DNA of 50,325 nt from Myxococcales bacterium (lineage in GTDB: Bacteria > Myxococcota > Myxococcia > Myxococcales > Myxococcaceae): the NCBI GenBank assembly GCA_020846875.1, contig JADLDB010000049.1, forward strand, positions 1-50,325. Reading direction: 5' to 3'. The notes beneath the pieces are model-generated. The model saw nothing but the letters and a program-made list of their open reading frames with translations. It did no database searches and was not told the DNA's origin. Shown here in pieces: positions 48,835-50,325 of this stretch (positions within the stretch are counted from its first letter, which is position 1; each line of letters starts with the position of its first letter). The translations under genes and the position numbers were made by a program.

Positions 48835-50325
48835 ATGAGCCACCGACTGACTGCCCTGGGACTGTCGTCCTTGCTCCTGGCCGCCGCGTGCGGACCGGGG
48901 AAGACGGAGCCGCCCATCACCTGCGGCGAGGGGACGCGCCTCGACGGGACGCGCTGCGTGTCCGCCCTGGTGCCGATCCACTGTGCGCCGGGCACGCGCC
49001 TCGACGCGGACGCCTGCGTCTCGACCATCGCCCCGGTGACGTGCGCCAGGGGCACGCACCTCGAGGCGGGCGCCTGCGTGCTGGACGCGCAGGCCTGCGC
49101 CGAAGGCACCCACCTGGCCGACGGCCGCTGCGTGATCGATCCACCGCCCGTGCACCACACCTCCTGGGGCGCCAACGTGCGCGTCTGTCCCGAGGGCGTG
49201 CGCTGCTTCGAGCCGCAGGTGGCAGTGGGCGCGGACGGCAGCCTGTACGTGGCGTACACCGTGCTGCTGGGCGGCGCCTCGCAGGACAGCGCGGTGGCCC
49301 TGGCGGTGTCGAGCGACGACGGCGCCACCTTCACCGAGCGCAAGCGCTTCACCGGCGCCGAAGGCTACGCCTACTCTCCCACCCTCGTGGTGACGGCGGG
49401 CGGCCGGGTGCTCCTGGCGTGGAACGACTACCAGCCCGGCGCCGGCCAGGACGACTACGGCACCGGTGACATCCTGCTCTCCACCTCGGCAGACTCCGGC
49501 CAGACCTGGTCCAGCCCCACCACCCTGAGCGGACCAACGGCGACGGCGCTGCACTACCGGCCGTGGCTCTCGGTCGACGCGCTGGGCGTGGACGTGGTGT
49601 GGCAGCGCTACGAGAGCCAGGTGTCCTCGGTGCTGTTCGTCCGCACCACCGATCAAGGGGCCACCTACACGCTCCCCGCGCTCCTGCCGGACGACGCCGG
49701 GCCCTACGACTACGTCGATCTGCGCGGCCCCACCGCGCGCCTCGACACGGGGGAGCTGCTCGCGCCCTACCAGCGCGTCGGCTACGACCTGATGAACGGC
49801 GGCTACCTCTCACAGGTGGGCGTGCAGAGCTTCCAGCAGGACGCGCAGGGCACCGTCACATCCATGGGCGGCGTCGACTTGAAGCGCCTGTACTACACGC
49901 GCGCGGTGCCGGTGGATCCCCACCCGTCGCTCGCGGCTCAAAGCTCCGGGCGCCGGTGCCTGGCCTTCGTCGACGCGCCGTCGCGCGACTCGGACGTCTT
50001 CGTGCTCACCGCGGAGGCGGCCTTCAGCTCGTCCCAGCGCCCGCACGCGCTGCCCGGCGGCACCGGCACCACGCAGCTCGCGCCGCTGGCCCAGTTGGAC
50101 GCCGCGGGCCGCTGTCACATCACCTGGCTCGACAACCGCACCGGCGAGTGGGCGCTGTGGAGCGCGCTGGTCGGCGCCGACGGGCTGCCCGCCGAGCCAG
50201 AGCGCGTGTCGGACGTGGCCTTCCCCGAGGACGGCGTGAGCAGGCGCCTCTCGGACATCACCGGCCTCGCGGTCACCGCCACCTCCCGTTACGCCGTGTG
50301 GACGGACACGCGCGACGGCGCCCAG
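48835..50325 (+). CDS. Lipoprotein with cysteine repeats and BNR/sialidase-like propeller, partial at right edge
   Basis: Open to the window end (497 codons seen). ATG 48835 is followed by a lipobox leader, SSLLLAAACG (Cys19). Four short repeats follow at about residues 30-105: CGEGTRLDGTRCV, CAPGTRLDADACV, CARGTHLEAGACV, CAEGTHLADGRCV, each C-x2-G-T-x-L-x4-C-V, with variable linkers. They resemble small cell-wall or ligand-binding Cys modules often seen in myxobacterial surface proteins. The rest is a beta propeller with Asp-box-like motifs (SSDDGATFTE, SADSGQTWSS, TTDQGATYTL), typical of sialidase/BNR proteins. No sialidase Arg triad can be claimed. It would be exposed on the outer membrane. 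The remainder lies outside the window. Confidence 0.85.
   Translation, partial: MSHRLTALGLSSLLLAAACGPGKTEPPITCGEGTRLDGTRCVSALVPIHCAPGTRLDADACVSTIAPVTCARGTHLEAGACVLDAQACAEGTHLADGRCVIDPPPVHHTSWGANVRVCPEGVRCFEPQVAVGADGSLYVAYTVLLGGASQDSAVALAVSSDDGATFTERKRFTGAEGYAYSPTLVVTAGGRVLLAWNDYQPGAGQDDYGTGDILLSTSADSGQTWSSPTTLSGPTATALHYRPWLSVDALGVDVVWQRYESQVSSVLFVRTTDQGATYTLPALLPDDAGPYDYVDLRGPTARLDTGELLAPYQRVGYDLMNGGYLSQVGVQSFQQDAQGTVTSMGGVDLKRLYYTRAVPVDPHPSLAAQSSGRRCLAFVDAPSRDSDVFVLTAEAAFSSSQRPHALPGGTGTTQLAPLAQLDAAGRCHITWLDNRTGEWALWSALVGADGLPAEPERVSDVAFPEDGVSRRLSDITGLAVTATSRYAVWTDTRDGAQ

Noticed and set aside
1-50325. CRISPR array, tRNA or rRNA genes
   Set aside because: No direct-repeat array and no cloverleaf or rRNA-like stretch was noticed on either strand; a covariance-model scan would be the decisive test.

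Overview
The window is very GC-rich DNA packed with genes, many overlapping by ATGA, GTGA or TGATG junctions. The content points to Myxococcota (a myxobacterium): strong G/C third positions, many lipoproteins, a large STM4011-STM4015-type island, abundant multiheme cytochromes, and long orphan proteins. No rRNA, tRNA or CRISPR array was seen. The genus cannot be settled from the sequence.

Region 1 (1-9545) looks like a mobile defence island. It opens inside the kleisin gene of a Wadjet (JetABCD, MksFEBG-type) anti-plasmid condensin operon. jetB, jetC and jetD follow with overlapping start/stop codons. A D,D,E integrase-domain protein then overlaps the jetD stop by four bases, as if it were a fifth cistron. 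After about 320 bp without a gene, with a 10-bp inverted repeat and a terminator-like hairpin, comes the remnant of a large serine recombinase that has lost its catalytic domain.

Region 2 (9546-18222): a leftward sulfate-activation operon (cysD-cysN-cysC, with an unusually short CysN) lies back to back with a cluster matching the uncharacterised STM4011-STM4015 set. This comprises a sulfatase-like hydrolase, two radical SAM proteins, an ATP-grasp protein, and a leucine-rich-repeat protein fused here to two WGR domains. A short frame-broken reading frame follows.

Region 3 (18223-27392): a 1028-residue orphan protein without a single cysteine, a PQQ-type sugar dehydrogenase, a dimethylglycine/sarcosine dehydrogenase-like flavoprotein fused to a GcvT module, an acyl-CoA dehydrogenase and an SDR oxidoreductase.

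Region 4 (27400-34785) is an electron-transfer island of two divergent operons. Leftward: an NrfJ-like periplasmic protein, an outer-membrane barrel, and two multiheme cytochromes (12 CxxCH; 12 CxxCH plus 3 variant sites). Rightward: a NapC/NirT-like tetraheme quinol-oxidising cytochrome, a small membrane protein and a 23-heme lipoprotein. Together they could carry electrons from the quinone pool across both membranes.

Region 5 (34795-50325) is mainly housekeeping and transport: alanine racemase, two-domain polyphosphate phosphotransferase, nitrilase-family amidase, cation/proton antiporter, RlmI-like methyltransferase, ArsC/Spx-like protein, a second methyltransferase coupled to an NAD-dependent epimerase, a membrane-anchored ligand-binding-like protein, a discoidin-bearing polytopic glycosyltransferase-like protein, a modABC molybdate transporter followed by a coupled SDR, and finally a lipoprotein with cysteine repeats and Asp-box motifs that runs off the right edge.
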